Assembly (NCBI GenBank): GCA_024138025.1
Contig: JAMXBD010000637.1
Span: 434,001-498,000, forward strand
Source of the DNA: Combretum micranthum
Lineage: Eukaryota > Streptophyta > Magnoliopsida > Myrtales > Combretaceae
DNA: 64,000 nt
Direction of reading: 5' to 3'
Shown: positions 35,340-47,094 of the stretch, piece after piece
How the letters are laid out: every line of letters begins with the position of its first letter
Position numbering within the stretch: the first letter of the stretch is position 1
Translations under genes and position numbers: made by a program
Notes under the pieces: generated by a model
Databases searched by the model: none
What the model was told of the DNA's origin: nothing
Seen by the model: only the letters and a program-made list of their open reading frames with translations

Positions 35340-35860
35340 AGTCTAATTCAAAGTACAAACAAGCAAGACTCTTTTTTGAAGTGGTCTTTGTGTATAATCC
35401 AACAACTTCATTGGAATTATTACATAAAGATCCTACTCTAGAGGATAGCAAGTGTGGCTCAAAATAGATCCAACAAGTGCGTCAATTTTATCAACTAGTC
35501 CATAAATATTTTTGAAATAGAGAAGAGCAAAGAATGGGAGAGAAGAGCTAATTTAATGTAGATCCATCTTGCAAAGGAGGTTTCCTTTAAAGATCTCTAA
35601 AACTTGCCCACAAGCATATGGTCCTTTTAAGGTGATAAAATGTGTCAATGACAATGACAAGACTGAATCACGTGAGGGATGTAAAGCCTCAAGGATAGGT
35701 TTCCATTTACAATATCTCTAATACTTGCCCCAAGAGCAGATGATCCTTTTAAGGTGATAAAATATGTCGATGACAATGACAAGACTGAATCACATAAGAA
35801 ATGTAAAGCCCCAGCCATCTTTAATGAAGCATACCTTCCTACTTATGTTTAAGATGGTTT
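35340..35860 (+). pseudogene. decayed gypsy integrase C-terminus with 119-bp tandem duplication
   Basis: Plus-strand translation gives ARLFFEVVFVYNPTTSLELL at 35368-35427, matching the end of the gypsy integrase core. Then the tail motif (GPFKVIKCVNDND) is present twice, near 35622-35660 and, as DPFKVIKYVDDND, near 35740-35780. An AIFNEAYLPTYV-like terminus lies near 35817-35850. The doubled motif results from a 119-bp tandem duplication. The block is most simply the 3' part of the relic at 29050-30750, separated from it by later insertions. Confidence 0.78.
35578..35816. repeat. two-copy tandem duplication, period 119 bp
   Basis: Copy 1 starts AGGTTTCC at 35578 and copy 2 starts AGGTTTCC at 35697. 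Long identical runs include CCTTTTAAGGTGATAAAAT and GACAATGACAAGACTGAATC. It lies within integrase-derived sequence. Confidence 0.88.
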
Positions 35861-36577
35861 GAAGAACTGCAAAGATTCGAGGGAAAATTTTCATGAACCT
35901 TGGGAAGATTATGAAAATCATGATGTTATTATGAGATCAAGAGAATAGCATTTATAGACCTCATAAGACTATTTATGCTTTTCTATGAGGAAAAAAATAG
36001 TTAAATTTAAGCTTTATGATATATAAATTCAATATAATAAATATCAGTTAACCACTCAAATGGAAATAATATAAAAAAAGAAATTAGACATCAATAAATC
36101 TAATTAAATCTTATCAAAACTAATAAATTGAAATAATAAATTATATTTAAATTAACTAACATAAAATAAATAGATGATCCAAATATAATAACCAAATATA
36201 TAACTCACATACATATGTTGGTTGTCCTCATCTCTAATAGCAATACTTGACCAAAATACATTGGTTAAGAAAGGAGAGAGTGATTGTTATCTAGGTGTCT
36301 ATAGCCAAACAAAATTATCTTTATTCCAGTGATCAAGTGTAGTAAACTATCAGAAATTGGGCTATGTTTTTTTTTTCTTTTTCTTTTTCAGATGGAATCA
36401 TGGACCATATTATAGTTCCTAGTTGGTTATTTATACCCATAGTAAACTTTAAGCGATTAAGATAGGAGCTTCTACAGTCCCATTGATGGAACCAGCCAGT
36501 CAATCATCTAACTGTTAAAATAAATATAGTAATTGGAACATTAACTATTTTTATGATTCGATTACAGTTGAGCATGG
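35861..36577. other. AT-rich intergenic DNA
   Basis: No gene recognised. Confidence 0.5.
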
Positions 36578-36585
36578 TGTGAACC

Positions 36586-37136
36586 TAGGGTTGCAACCAG
36601 GGTGGGTTTGGGATAGATCTTTTAAAACCTGAACCTAACCTGACTCTTAATGGGGTGTCCCAAAACCCAATAAAATCCCTATTGGGTTTATTTTATCATT
36701 CCCAAAACCTGACCCAATTCGACCAGATTTCAAGATTTTTAAAATTTTTTCTTCAAAAAAATAGCAAAAGAATAAATTTTGTTTTAGGTTATTAATGATA
36801 TAAATACTTATATTGAAAGAATGAATTTTAGACAATAATATCATATAAAAGGATACAAACACTTCATTTTCACTTACTTTCATATATATAGAATATAAAT
36901 GAGATCATTGCCTTAATAACTTAATATTTTTAATTTTTTTAGATTTTAAATTTATACTAGCTTGGGTTTTCTCAACGGATTACATATAAATCTAAAACCC
37001 GATCTAATAACTAATCGGATTTTTTTTTTTAAATTCCAAAACTCGCCCCGAAATCCTATAAGGTCAAAGCCATAAGGTTTTTAACGGGTCGGACAGATTG
37101 GGTACCCTATAACGACCCGCCCTGCATGCATCCCTA
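36586..37136. mobile_element. hAT-like non-autonomous element, 551 bp
   Basis: Ends TAGGGTTGCAACCAGGGTGG and, reverse complement of the right end, TAGGGATGCATGCAGGGCGG match at about 16 of 20 bases. Candidate 8-bp flanks (36578-36585 and 37137-37144) match at only 5 of 8, so the duplication is decayed or the ends are off by a base. The CCCAAAACC-rich subterminal words are mirrored at the other end. The open frame 36647-36883 inside is not a gene. Confidence 0.6.
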
Positions 37137-37144
37137 TATGAGTC

Positions 37145-40100
37145 ATTGGACAGTGATAAGATGATCTCCTTAAAATTAACGATGGAACCATATAATTTTC
37201 GATATTAGGATAAACTAAACATCTTTTTTTTTTTTACAAAAAAAAAAAAAAAATCACGTTTCAAAAATCCTAAAGAATTCAAGTCACGATCATTGGTATT
37301 TTGTGGCGGAGCCGGGCAATGAACCGTGGCATCTGAGGGCAGTGATGACAATCAAAATCATTGCCTCATGATGAGCTTTACTGTAACTTTTACTACTACT
37401 ACTTCTGCTACATGCGGCTCGCAAACATCGTGACCCGAATGATGTACTTCCAGAAAAGGAGCTCGCGACCACGTTCCAATGGGAATACAACCATACGGTG
37501 GTGAAACATAAAAAGGTTCATGAATATGAATCTTAAATAAAGTCACTTTGTTGGATGCATTAGATTATGTTCACTCGCAAGTAACTTGGAGCTAGTTGGG
37601 GTTTCTCGATAGCATAAGACATGTCCAATGAGTCAAGAAAATTTTTTAAAAGATTGCGGGTAGGCGTAGACATTAAGAATTACTTAGATTCTGTACAGTT
37701 CTTATACGACGGCTTTACAGCTTGCTCTCTACTATGGACATGTTCGTACGTAACAGGTGACATTTCCTAGGCCACAAATGTTGCTCTTGTCCCTGCTTAT
37801 TGCTTGTTACAAAAAGGGCATGTTCCAGTTTTCCACGTGAATATGAATCTAAATGTCTATCAACCCCTTTATGTCACACCGGTTCAAAAATGCTTCTTTT
37901 TTGCTTTTTCCTCTTGTCTTGATTGGAGAATGTGGGAAACTAAGTATAGTCATTATAATCAAAAAGGAAGTTTAAGGATAATGTAATAGGAAAATGAAAG
38001 TAATGCAAAATCACTTTACAAGAATTAGAATAGTAGCGTTATTTGTCGGCATCGACGGCATGACTATTTAGAAGAAGAAGAAGAATGTTCTTTTCTTTTT
38101 TTTTTTTTTTCCCTTATTGCTATTTTTGGGTGATTCTCACAATTGATTTAAGTTAAACCCATGAATTTCATCAATCGTTTTTCGCCAATACTCACTTTAT
38201 TGAGTTTTGCTTATGGGCTTACATTGGAAGTCTATAATTCCATGAAAGAGAAGTTTGTAAATAAATATTTTAATAAATTACACAAACATGGCTTGTGCTT
38301 GAGGTTTTTACAATTTATTGCCACTTGTATTTCATCTATTAAATGAAAACTAAACATGATACTTCAGTTTATAATTTATTAATTAAAAGAAAAGGATATA
38401 TGAAATAGCCTCAAAAATAAATTAAAATCAGAGGTAGCTAGGTAATTTGACTCTAAGCCCTTTTCTATCTATAAACTTCTTAAACTTTAATATCTTATCT
38501 TCATATATGTTTCAGAAGGACAACTCTCTCATTTATTAAAAATCCTAAGATTACTTCCTGACTAAGAAGAACATCATGACACAATAAATCATGTTCACAA
38601 ATCTCATAGTTCCTATGATTTTATGAATAGAATCAATAATAATCGTGCACTGCTTATTATTAGGAAATCGCAAAGGCTAAATGAGACATGCAATAGGGTA
38701 ATCAGGAATAGGCTTTGTCATAAGTTCCATATAGTTTGACATAATTGCAATCTTTAAGTGAAGGAATTGTTACAAGTGTCATAGAACATACATCTTGTTA
38801 AGACATCAAGGCTTTCAATGATGATGAATTGCAAGTCACTATACCTTAGTATTTTCTTAGTATGAATTTGTTTACATAATACTATTATTGATTGTTAAAT
38901 TATCAATTCGTGAATATAGAGTTATTGGGAGGATTGAATTTAGATTTAATAAGAAATTCGACTAAAAGTTGGAAATAGTGAACTCAAGCGAAGATGGGTG
39001 AATCCTAAAATTTTGGCAAAAACCCTAATAAAAATGACATACTCTAAATTATGGTAGGTTAGAGCACCATTGACCCCTAAGTAACCCAATGGATGACTAG
39101 AGAATCGCTAACCAAGGCTAATGGACCACCCCAACTGCAATTCCGGTTCGACCCTATTACCTTGTTGACAAATTTTGATCAAGGTACCTTATAGTTACCT
39201 CAAATTTAGGGTTTGTCTGAATTTTCTGATTTTCATCTATATCTTATTAGTATCTAATTTACATTTATATATTATATATATATGATCTACTTGATCTATT
39301 TATAAGTAAAAATATCTATTTTTCATCTGTATCTATCTCTTGATAAATATCTATTTGAAAATGACAAAAATAAGATGTCAAACTGATCAGAAAAAGATAA
39401 AACAAATAAATCCCAATCTATGTTGAACTGAGTATAGAGATTCTTAAATATTTAGAAAACATGCCTTTAGACTTTATGCACATTTTTCGATTAAATTAAA
39501 TAATAAAAAATGATTAATTAAAAAAAAACCATCAATTGGAGAAAGTTGCAACAATCCAAATGCTTATATGTGTGTCTGTGTATAATTTAGAAATCTACAA
39601 GTTTAATCACAAATATAAGTGGATAAATGTATATGGAGCGACATAACCCGGTAAATAAAGCAAAGAAATGAGATGTCTGCCCCTTTTTTTTTATAACTTT
39701 AAAAAGTTTTGACCGAGAAAGACAAGGAGAAGCCAACCAATATAGTTTGTGACATTACATGTGATTTCTTAGTGAGTCATCAGCATTGAATATAATTCCC
39801 ACCTTTCCTTTTCCCATGTTGTAATATCTTGGTCCAAATAATGTGATTAAATACGAGCAGAATAGTTTTTGGTAGACTTCATGATTGATGTCTAAAATAT
39901 GACCACCACCACCTTTTTAGTCTTTATGAATCTTTTGGATTAACTAAGCATCTTTATGTTTTCGGAAAGCATGCATGGACGATATCAAGTGTCGTTGCAA
40001 TCTTTAACCCATCTTTTGTACTAGATGCAACGAACCACACGAATCTAGGATTTTGTAGCCCCCATCAGATCAGCATTATATACGAGTCGTCAAGACTTGT

Positions 40101-43100
40101 GAACAGGAAGAAATCTAAAGTGAAGATTTCGTGATCTGAGTAAAGAACGACACAGAGATCTCGTACTTGCGGATTCTTGGCCTTGGAATTGGGCCTTGGC
40201 AGCGTATGTAGGACATCTGTCCATAGATATTCTAGGTCTAGGGTCTCTCATTAAGCTATAACTGCTATCCTTGCTTGGTTCCATTCAACCCCTCGCAAAT
40301 CATCTCCTTTTTTAGTCTACTTTAGGTTCCAACATAAATCTAATTATAGAAAGTAATATAACAAGTGTCGTCCTGAGGAACCTCAAGTTCATAAAAGCAC
40401 TTAAAACCTAGTGGATCTAGGTAATATCGATCATCGTACGCTCTTCTTTTGGGAGGGAATAGGAAAGACTCCTCCCCCCACCATTGAATTGGTTCAAGGA
40501 AAGTTCTAGATCAACTAAAACATGTTTGTTATGTTTGCAAATTAGATTATGCATAAAAAGTATAATAAAATAGAATACTATAAATTATAATATTTTACTT
40601 AGAATTAGTGTCATATTTCACATCTGAAATTTATTTTTGGAGCGATGAATTATCTAAATTTTAAAATTAATTTGGTACCCTTTTTTTTCTATTTTTCCAA
40701 TGAATTACCTTAACTTTACTTGTGTTTATAGTAAACAATATAAACAATTAGCTATGTAATCCAGTTACTATAAATCATCTAAAATTGTAAATAATAAATT
40801 AACATTTTTAATTTCAGGTTGTTAACCATAGTAAATGGTAAAACTTAAGTTTCAATTATAACAACTACCTTTTTACTTAAATCCATTATACATACATATA
40901 TATATATATATATATATTTCAAATACTCTATACACAAGCATTTTACTACCACATATAATTTTATATATAGGACTTCTACAGCCTTGTCATAGGACTATTT
41001 TTGACCTATCACTCAGTCGTTGAACTAATTATAAAAGTTAATAGACAAGGTATTTTGATGATTCAATCACAATTAGATATAAATCTGAACCGTTTATTAA
41101 CTTATAACTTACAAGACTAGTATAAAATGTATATTATATAGCATCTAGAATTTTTCTTGATATATTTAATAGCACTATCAAAATTTTATCTTTAAATTTT
41201 CGTGTTTATCATCTTGGAGGAAAAACATCGAAACCTATTAAAATGGTCAAGTAGATTCTGCTACTTATTGACAGGGTAAGTTTTGGACAATTTCGTGATA
41301 TCCTATACGTCTACGATTAATATATTCAAGTTTGGTCAATAGAAAAAAAGATTGACAAAATTAGGTTATAGTTTGCAAAATTACTTTTCATCACTAAAGA
41401 ATTTTAAATTTTTAATTGGATTATTGAATGAAATCAAGTTTGCAATTCAAACCCTGTACAACTCCAGAGAGTTGCGCCCTACTCAATAGAAATGTTTGTC
41501 CTTAATCAACCAAGTTTCCGTATCTTCCATTAAACGATCGAAGTTCTATCTTTTTTTTGAGTTTTTTTTTTGATATCATCATTCTTCTTGTCGGAGAGGG
41601 CTGCAAAGCTGTCCATGGTTATCAAGATGACCACTACCTTCTTGGTTGTTTTTTGCAATCTAAACCATTTCATTCATTTGTTGTCTCAGGTTAAGAAGAG
41701 TCGCATAGTATTAGCTAAATTGGTTGCTCTTTTTTTTTTTTTTCTTCTTTTGTAACTTTTAGTCATAATAAATGCAATGAAAATTTACATAATTGAGAAT
41801 TAGTAGTACGTAGCTCTTGATACAAATCTTAGCTTGAATACAAGCTTTAGGTAATGTTTTTTATCTCTATCCATTCATATTTTGTATCTTCACCAGTGTT
41901 TTTGTTAGTGATGATGAGAGTTACAGCTGAAAAACTTGTTCCAAAAGCATACACCATTGCTACCATGTGAATTTACCATAGAAATTCCGTATCGTGATTA
42001 TTATTCATTATTCTGATCCAATTTGTATTAGCCCCAATGCCTTAGTAAGGGAAATCTGAATACAAAGTTTGGATTGTAGGAAGAAGATAAAGGAGAAAAG
42101 TAGGTTCTATGTCGAGAAAAGAAGGTAATTTTTTTAAATAAAATGCCAAAGAGAATCTTTAAAGTTTTCAAAATTTATTCTAGTTCAGGGAATGTTTCCG
42201 ATTGCAAATGGGAACTTAGTACTAGTTCTAGACAGATGCTTACATATGTTGAAGCAACACTTTAATAAGCGCATTGGGAAGTTTTGACAACAATGTTATA
42301 TATGAGTTATTAATGCAAGAAAGTCTTATTTGAATACATATATTATACCAAATCTATTTGATAGGTAAAGAGAATTATTGATGATTATTCTATGTTTATA
42401 ATTGTCTTAATTCTTGTATATATATGCATGTAACCCTACATATTATAAATGAATGAATCGTTTTTGAGTTACTGAATGATGTTACTCTATTTAGAGTGCT
42501 TTGTGTGCAAAATATTTCATGTATTAAAAGTGTTTGCTCTTAGATCTAATCAATACTAACTAATTTTTAATTAGATTTTGATGAGTACAAAGACTTACAA
42601 CTTAAATTGCCAGTTATAAATTACTCCCATTTCAACCTAATTCAAATCTTAAATAAATCAATCAAATAAATATGTTATATGATCATTATATTAAACAAAA
42701 AACAATTAAAATAATGGAAATATAACATTTGCTTTCTCTCTTTTGTGTTTTCTTTCCAAGTGATTGTGTAAGTCCAGTACACCACTCACTGGCACAAGTA
42801 AATATTGAAGTGGGCATTCTATAATTTTTTTAGGCTTCTACAAGAGACCCCCACCAACTCACCGTGCATCCAAGGTTAAATATAATTGGCTTAACGAACT
42901 CAGCGATACGACCAAAACTACTTTTACATGATTTAATGTAAGGCATTTTGGGAGATTTTTTAAAACTGCATTTGTCCTCTTGTAACATATAAATAAGATA
43001 TTTTTTCACAAAAAGAAGAGCGGAGTACTTTTAAGAGCCTAGAATTGCAAGCAAACAAATCTCATTGATTCTCTTAATTTCTATTGTCTCTTGTTATTAT

Positions 43101-43431
43101 TTACTAAATTATAGAGAGAGAAAATTGAACAGTTCTCTTATGAGTAATTTTTTAATTTGTAAAAGAGCATTAGTCTTAAAAGACTTTTGAAATTGTATTG
43201 TGAGAAACTTGTGTAGCTCCTCGTGATCGTATTTGATTGAGATCAATAGAAGTAGTGTGAAGTCCTCAATTGGAGGCATTCGGCATCCATTGAGAGCAAG
43301 GGTGGTCCTGACCACACCTTAAATCCAGGATTGCTTGTTATATCCCCATCCTTTTATTCTTAGCACATTAATATTTTTATTTATCTTGTGATTATTGTAT
43401 AAAAAGAAATGAAAATAGCTAAATTAGGTGA
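37145..43431. other. long intergenic region with no supported gene
   Basis: Over 6 kb without a recognisable gene. The stretches 37290-37990 and 39960-40330 are less AT-rich than the rest and contain open frames of about 60 codons on both strands, but no motif identifies them; they could be decayed exons. A (TA)n microsatellite lies at 40889-40917. The stretch 42840-43330 has some features of an LTR or leader but no defined ends. Confidence 0.45.
40889..40917. repeat. (TA)n microsatellite
   Basis: About 14 TA units after a CATA start. Confidence 0.85.
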
Positions 43432-43440
43432 TAAACTCAA

Positions 43441-43803
43441 TGTGTAAATTACGTATAAAAGCATCAATATTTGTGGTAGTTCATTTAAATTATTAACGTT
43501 TAGAGTGGTTTACAAAAAATCGACATTTAGGGATAAATTCATTTAGATATCAACATTTTAATTAGCTAGACAAGAATCAACATTTTTCAAAATAAATCAA
43601 ATAAGATATTAACAATTACCATTGACAATTATTAAGAAAACTTAATTAAAATTAATCCAACATTATATATCAAATAAATTTGCAAAATGTTGATGCGTCA
43701 TTTGATTCATCTTGCATAATATTAATTTCTCTTTTTAACCACTCGAAACTTAATACCTTAAATGAGCTTATCCTAAAAGTTGATACTTATGGTTAATTTA
43801 CCC
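43441..43803. mobile_element. Mutator-type MITE, family A, 363 bp
   Basis: A perfect 9-bp duplication TAAACTCAA flanks it (43432-43440 and 43804-43812). The left end TGTGTAAATTACG and the reverse complement of the right end GGGTAAATTAACC begin inverted repeats that continue through GAGTGGTT about 70 bases in. Non-coding; related to 32963-33279 and 58469-58815. Confidence 0.8.
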
Positions 43804-43867
43804 TAAACTCAATTGACTTTTAATAATTTTTAAGGAATAACAACTCCTCTTGTGAAGGAATGATATT

Positions 43868-45674
43868 TGTAATATCCTAACCTAAAGGCATTACAACCCC
43901 CACGTATCCTACTAAAGAAACATGCTAAGGCTATTATGATACTAAACCACTTCATAGAAATATCATCAAAACTCTCATATAAAAGAGATACATGTTTAAT
44001 AATAATAATAAACATCTCATAACAACTTATGAATAACATAGTTGGTAAACCAAAGCCAATACTTCAAACTTAAAAACATATGCAACAGCATCTTATAAAA
44101 TTTTCAAAATCCATAAAGGTAAAAATAAAACTTTATAATGTCTTCCAAAAGTTATCTTTAATCCATAGCATGTCTAAGAGCCAGCAGGATAATCAAGTCT
44201 ACTCGTCCTCCCCATTATCTATATAAACGTCATATCCTGATAAATCAAACACCATTGGATCATCACCTGTTCCTAAAAAGATAAAAAATGGCACAAAGCC
44301 TAGTACCATACCATAAATTATATGCACTGAGCATACAACAAACAATTTCACATGCATTTTCATATGTAACAAGTATAGTTATTATCTTTAATTAGTCAAG
44401 CAAATAGTACAGTATAAGATTTGCAGTTCATCCAAACTGAAGTACTCATGACTTCGTAAAAATAATCAATACTGAAAATAGGTAATATATGCATATATTT
44501 GCATTGGGAAATCCTATACACCCTAGGTACCGTTTTCGCACCACTCCTAGATACCGAAATTCTTTCTATACGATTTCACTCGACAACTCACACATAAATC
44601 ATCAGGGTACCACCATTAGTATCACAGTACTACATGGTCTTTATTAATCTTAGCCAAGTATAAGCAGCAAAAATTCAATTTTAAACGCATAAAAGTTAGG
44701 TCAACTTATAATTTTAAGCCTACAAGCACAAACAACAAGCAAGTAAGGTCATACCTGAAATCTCTTTAGGAATAGAAAACCTTAACTCCACAAAACAACG
44801 GTTCATAACCAATTTCTCAATTAGAACATGTTTTCATAATATAAACCTAATCCCATCATCATCTCAAACATTATATTGAAAAGAATTACAAATACTAAAC
44901 TACACACGTTTCTCCTTTGATGAAAACAAATTCAAAATCTCCAAAAGAACACGATTTCTCCAAAAACTCCTCCTAAAACTATGACTTCCTTCAAAAACCA
45001 CTAATAGATTTAGAAAAGATTTTACCTTTAAATCATCAAAAGGAAAGAACATATTCAATTTACCTATAACTTTGGATCTTGATCCTCCTTAATTGCAGAT
45101 AACAAAATCTCCAACAAAATTTAGGGTTTCTCTGCAAATTACTCTAAGAATTTGATTCCTTACAAAACCAACACAACAAACTCATAAAAACAATTTTCTT
45201 ATAGGATTGAGAAGAAACCATTCACCTAGATCTTGAATCTTGTTTCTCCTTAAGGTTTCCAAAGGCTTAGGATATGTTATGAAAAAGAGCTAGGTTAATG
45301 ATCTATTTAAAGGGCATGAGAAAACCCTGAAAACAACATAAAACGCATGTCATAAGCTTGCACTGTAAGCTGGCGGCATAGGATAAATGCTGGTGGCCTA
45401 AATCCAAAAGCTGTGGCTTAACACAATCGGAGAAATTTTGTGTTGTTGAAAGTAGCCTCCAATGCCAGTGGGGCTCAGAGTATACGTTAGCAATGTAGAA
45501 TGATAGGCTGGTGGCCTTTAGCCGGCCTTGAACTACAAAATTTTATCTTCAAATCACATGTTTGCTACATGATAAAACATACTTATACTTATTAGGATTG
45601 ACTATAAAACTATCTTATTTTAAATCAAATGACACATTTACCCTTCTTTGTAATTTATTTATTTGTATATTATA
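43868..45674 (-). mobile_element. solo LTR, Ty3/gypsy (Tekay/Del-like) type
   Basis: A 1.8-kb segment on the minus strand flanked by a perfect 5-bp duplication ATATT (43863-43867 and 45675-45679). Its minus-strand 3' end reads GGGGGTTGTAATGCC then a TTACA terminus, like the end of the nested LTR at 4963-6895, and its 5' end (ATATACAAATAAA) aligns with that LTR's start (ATATACAAGTAAA). A TTTAAATAGATC near 45305 on the minus strand is a plausible TATA region. No coding sequence, hence a solo LTR left after recombination. Lineage tentative. Confidence 0.75.
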
Positions 45675-45679
45675 ATATT

Positions 45680-46900
45680 CTTAATTGTATTTTAAAAAAA
45701 TCAATTAAGAGATAGATTTTCTATTGAAATAAAGACATAATGATAATTCCATTTCAATATACCAAACACCACATTAATTCTTTCCTCTGACTATACCTAA
45801 CCAACTCAACATTTGAATAATTTTCAACCATTGTCCATTTTCTTTTTAGTCACAATCAACCATAAGATTTTTAAAATCCACTAAAATAATTTATTTTTGT
45901 ATTTCCATATTTAAAAAAAAAAAGAAAAAATCAATCTTTATAGTTATTTGCACATAATATTCACATTGACATTATTATTTTGCATTTAGCAATTGCTATG
46001 CATTTTGAGATCATGTGAGGAATTTGTGCTAGATCTTATGACACATCATCATTTTGTATCAAAGAAGAAGGTTTGACAACAATGGCATTGTTATTGGTCT
46101 TGATTTCATAAAGCTATCACCTATTTATAAGATGTCAAATAAGAGTGTTATTGTGTGTGTTAATGAAAGAGGTAGCTATAGGGTAATGAGACGACAAGGA
46201 AGAAATGTTGTCGAGACAAGATAGGTTATTTCACATATATGTTACATACCATGACAGTTGTGCAACATACCAAAATACAAGCCTTCGGAGTAGATTTTGG
46301 AATAAAGGCAATCATGAAGGAGTTTGTGGAATGAAGACAACTTAAGGATAGAAGGAATGGAGATGACATGGTAGAAGGAGAGGAGATAATTTTAGTCTTA
46401 GAGTTAAACACTTTGTTGAGAGAATCAACAAATGCATTGTATAGAGACTATCAAACTTAACAATCCTTAATTTGATCGGCATAGAACACCACATGACTAC
46501 TTAGATTATGTGCAACAAGAAGAGACATTGTTTAAAGGTTATGCTGATGGTAAACAAACTAAAATAAGATGGATGCTTTGGAACTTGTTGTGCATCTTTA
46601 TTGCTGAAGAATGTAATTGTTGCATCCCCACAGGATATTCTAGTAGTATCGATGCATCATGCAACAAACTGGAGTCACAGGCATTTGCATTGAATCATCT
46701 GAGGCTTCTAGAGAGGCATATGAGCATTATACAAACAAAATGCCCCGTGGTGTGAATAGTTATAATAGGATCGAAAGGTTACTTAGAATAAGAAATACAT
46801 TACATACATATAAGTCACATACAAGAATAGCATTACATAACTGTTATATCCAGTTCTTAACTATACTATTACATCAAAACTATACAAGTATTGTCTTTAG
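45680..46900. other. intergenic DNA
   Basis: No gene recognised. Open frames 46226-46411, 46510-46755 and 46659-46961 overlap each other, lack motifs and are probably chance or remnants of an unidentified repeat. Confidence 0.45.
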
Positions 46901-46918
46901 ATTTTTCTTTATACGAAA

Positions 46919-47094
46919 TACTAAATTATCTCTTCATTCTATGTCTTGCCTCTTTTGTTAATATATATCAACTCCAACTTCTAGGTATAGATCAATCCTA
47001 CAAAGTACTAAATTATTACTTCAATCAAAGTCTTGGCTCCTTTGTTATTATGTATATCAACTCCAACTTCTAGGTATAGATCAATCCTAATGAT
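46919..47094. repeat. two-copy tandem duplication, period about 87-89 bp
   Basis: Both copies begin TACTAAATTAT and contain AACTCCAACTTCTAGGTATA followed by GATCAATCCTA. A 2-base length difference separates the copies. Confidence 0.8.

Noticed and set aside
37290..37560. Less AT-rich stretch as a possible gene exon
   Set aside because: Open frames on both strands are short and motif-free; no splice-linked neighbours recognised.
39140..39165. GGTTCGACC as a tRNA T-loop
   Set aside because: No acceptor, D-arm or anticodon arm can be folded around it.
40090..40284. 64-codon minus-strand frame as a gene
   Set aside because: No recognisable domain, no promoter signal, surrounded by non-coding sequence.
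36430..41160. Similar CTTCTACAG words near 36470 and 40990 as a possible shared MITE
   Set aside because: Similarity is short and I could not find inverted-repeat ends or target duplications at either place.
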